From: Cohnella silvisoli
Lineage (GTDB): Bacteria > Bacillota > Bacilli > Paenibacillales > Paenibacillaceae
Assembly (NCBI RefSeq): GCF_021190915.1
Contig: NZ_JAIOAP010000015.1
Location: 1 to 64,000, forward strand
Direction: 5' to 3'
DNA: 64,000 nt
Positions 62,536 through 64,000 of this stretch are shown piece by piece (positions within the stretch are counted from its first letter, which is position 1; each line of letters begins with the position of its first letter). A model generated the notes under the pieces. It was not told where the DNA came from. It searched no databases and saw nothing but the letters and a program-made list of their open reading frames with translations. Position numbers and translations under genes: made by a program.

Positions 62536-63993
62536 TTATTGTCCGAAAACAATGATGTAACCATCCGGGTCTTGAATGTACAGATTTTTGAATGACATGC
62601 CGTTGTTATGAGTTTTTTCAATCGGTCCTAAAATAATGTTGGCTCCATTAGCTTTCATTTCTTCTATTAACGAATCAAACTCGTCGTAATTTATGTGTAC
62701 AAACGTGTCCCAGCCCATATCGGGACCCGTCCAATCTGTCGGATAATTATCCCGTTTGGCCGATGCTTGATTGGATTTGACATCACTCGGATGCATTGCT
62801 TGCTGGAGGATTAATTTCATTCCGCCTCTGATTGCATGTCCCCAATAATTGACCTCACAACCAAGCACATCGCGATAATAAGCTAACGATTTTTCAAGGT
62901 CAGATACAAGCCTCACTTGCAAACTGTCGTAAAAAATTACCTTAGCTTTAGTATTTTCCATTTGTGAATACTCCTCTCCTTTATGTAGGTTAGTTGTTCC
63001 AACGGCATGTACTTTGAATGCAGTCGGCACCCGTTCTGGCTTGAAGCTGTCCGGATAACTTCGATCCTGATTTACCCAGATGTAATGGCCGTCGGGCGTA
63101 TAAAACTTAAGATAGCCGCCGCAGCCGGTAAACTCCAACTCTTCCTTCAATGCCCCGCCGTTCTCCACCACACGTTCCTTAAGCGCCCCAATATTTTTCG
63201 AGTGCAGCTCCAGCCCGTGCTTCGGGCGGCCGTCGAGGATCCAGTGCATGGGCTGCGGATTCTCTGGGTCTGCCGCTTGGACTAGTTGAATCATCGGCTG
63301 ATTTATTTCGCCGCTATTCACCGCCAGATAGATCGCATCCTCATCCGGTAGGGCTCTTTCAAACCCAAGCGCACGCTCGAAAAATACTGCCGTTCTCACC
63401 GGATCTGCGACGTGCATCGGAACGTGCCGGAAACCGGTTATGTTGGATTCGAACCGATCGTTGATACCGGAATCGGTTCGCTCGTATGCTCCGATCAGAT
63501 GGCCTTCGGGATCGAAAAAGGACATATAACCGTCCGACGGTTCCATTACGATCTCAGCCTTCGCTTGCAATAGCCGTTCATGAAGCTGAACCAAACTTTT
63601 GACGTAAAAAGCTAGATATTCCTTCAACTTTCCGTCTACCGTTCCATGCAGATGACGAAATTCCGAATTCGGAGTTTCAAGGATATGCAATCCCGGGCCG
63701 ATCCTGGGCGTCGTTTGCACGAAAGTATTGCTTTCAATCGGTCTTTCCGGATATTCCAACCGCAATCCCAAAACCTCAACATAGAATGTAACCGTTCGCT
63801 TAAGTTGGGTTGCGGGCAGCTGTACCAGCGTCATCAGATCGATACCCGACTCGAGTCCATTCGAAAGGCTGGCCGGTGGCTCTTGCGTACGATCCGAAGA
63901 TTTTCCGGCTTGGCCCATAATGACTTTGAAAGCCTGAGTGACATATTGCGGTTGATAGTTTTCTTCGTGAACCTTCTTTGCGGACTTTTTCAC
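62536..63993 (-). CDS. Triple VOC (glyoxalase/bleomycin-resistance) protein, probable two-gene fusion
   Basis: Open frame of 485 aa with three VOC-type domains. Domains 1 and 2 (about residues 50-170 and 185-310) look like a two-domain extradiol dioxygenase/CatE-like protein (TLVQLPATQLKRTVTFYVEV; HVPMHVADPVRTAVFFERAL). The third (345-485) is a complete single-domain VOC protein starting MENTKAKVIFYDSLQVRLVS. Just before that Met the DNA reads AAAGGAGAGGAG, a perfect ribosome site inside the frame, so the third domain was, and may still be, a separate gene (ATG 62961). The upstream start is uncertain: GTG 63993 lacks a visible site and the frame stays open to the window edge. Confidence 0.8.
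   Translation of the reverse strand: MKKSAKKVHEENYQPQYVTQAFKVIMGQAGKSSDRTQEPPASLSNGLESGIDLMTLVQLPATQLKRTVTFYVEVLGLRLEYPERPIESNTFVQTTPRIGPGLHILETPNSEFRHLHGTVDGKLKEYLAFYVKSLVQLHERLLQAKAEIVMEPSDGYMSFFDPEGHLIGAYERTDSGINDRFESNITGFRHVPMHVADPVRTAVFFERALGFERALPDEDAIYLAVNSGEINQPMIQLVQAADPENPQPMHWILDGRPKHGLELHSKNIGALKERVVENGGALKEELEFTGCGGYLKFYTPDGHYIWVNQDRSYPDSFKPERVPTAFKVHAVGTTNLHKGEEYSQMENTKAKVIFYDSLQVRLVSDLEKSLAYYRDVLGCEVNYWGHAIRGGMKLILQQAMHPSDVKSNQASAKRDNYPTDWTGPDMGWDTFVHINYDEFDSLIEEMKANGANIILGPIEKTHNNGMSFKNLYIQDPDGYIIVFGQ
62971..62982 (-). promoter_or_regulatory. Internal Shine-Dalgarno sequence in the VOC frame
   Basis: AAAGGAGAGGAG on the minus strand ends 9 bases before ATG 62961. It encodes Lys-Gly-Glu-Glu in the long frame but has the form and spacing of a strong ribosome-binding site, which supports independent translation of the last domain. 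Confidence 0.7.
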
Positions 63994-64000
63994 TTCTGAG

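Overview
The window looks like chromosomal DNA of a spore-forming Firmicute of the Paenibacillaceae (Cohnella/Paenibacillus-like). The grounds are strong GGAGG ribosome-binding sites, SLH-domain and lipobox exports, Lpl/Yes-type sugar ABC operons with YesM/YesN or membrane AraC regulators, a bactofilin plus LytM peptidase pair, and small Paenibacillus-type conserved proteins. No rRNA, tRNA or CRISPR array was seen.

Layout. 1-455 is a GC-rich array of 11-bp repeats. 574-3340 is an amino-sugar operon (RpiR regulator, nagB, nagA). 3504-7417 encodes a LuxR-type response regulator and a very large hybrid kinase with two different kinase modules. 7430-15701 (minus) is a sugar ABC operon (two permeases, membrane AraC regulator, binding lipoprotein, alcohol dehydrogenase, Gfo/Idh oxidoreductase). 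15896-20607 holds a secreted beta-helix protein with two discoidin domains and a divergent PhyH/AraC pair. 20674-24365 is a cytoskeleton/envelope cluster: ParM-like actin, M23 peptidase, bactofilin, and a membrane protein with a degenerate J-like domain. 24461-34935 is mixed: an SLH surface protein, a frameshifted winged-helix gene, a phosphoesterase, an SsuABC-like transporter, a pentapeptide protein, TrhA, and two arrays of one 51-bp repeat family. 34954-40134 is a phosphorus-scavenging block (5'-nucleotidase, phnD, and convergent phnC-phnE-phnE).

42074-58402 is a polysaccharide-utilisation region. It contains an IS5 fragment, a beta-helix/ricin protein, a SurA/PrsA-like protein, a GH95 fucosidase, a solute-binding protein, YesN/YesM, a PL8 lyase remnant, and a permease-permease-binding protein operon. 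It is bracketed by two direct copies (128 bp each, about 90% identical) of the 3' end plus terminator of a small membrane-protein gene, which suggests an integrated or recombined island. Inside it, a 97-bp promoter-bearing module occurs twice, once before yesMN and once before the binding-protein operon. 58612-62387 is an MMPL exporter/SDR pair divergent from a MarR regulator, with two operator-like palindromes between them. 62536-63993 is a triple-VOC protein that looks like two genes fused by loss of a stop codon, with a Shine-Dalgarno sequence still buried inside it.

Most genes are ordinary. The least explained signals are the repeat-bracketed island, the duplicated promoter module, the shared 51-bp repeat family, and several recent-looking gene remnants (PL8, translational GTPase, SLH, IS5) and one-base frameshifts. 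All comparisons were made by eye on the sequence, with no database search.
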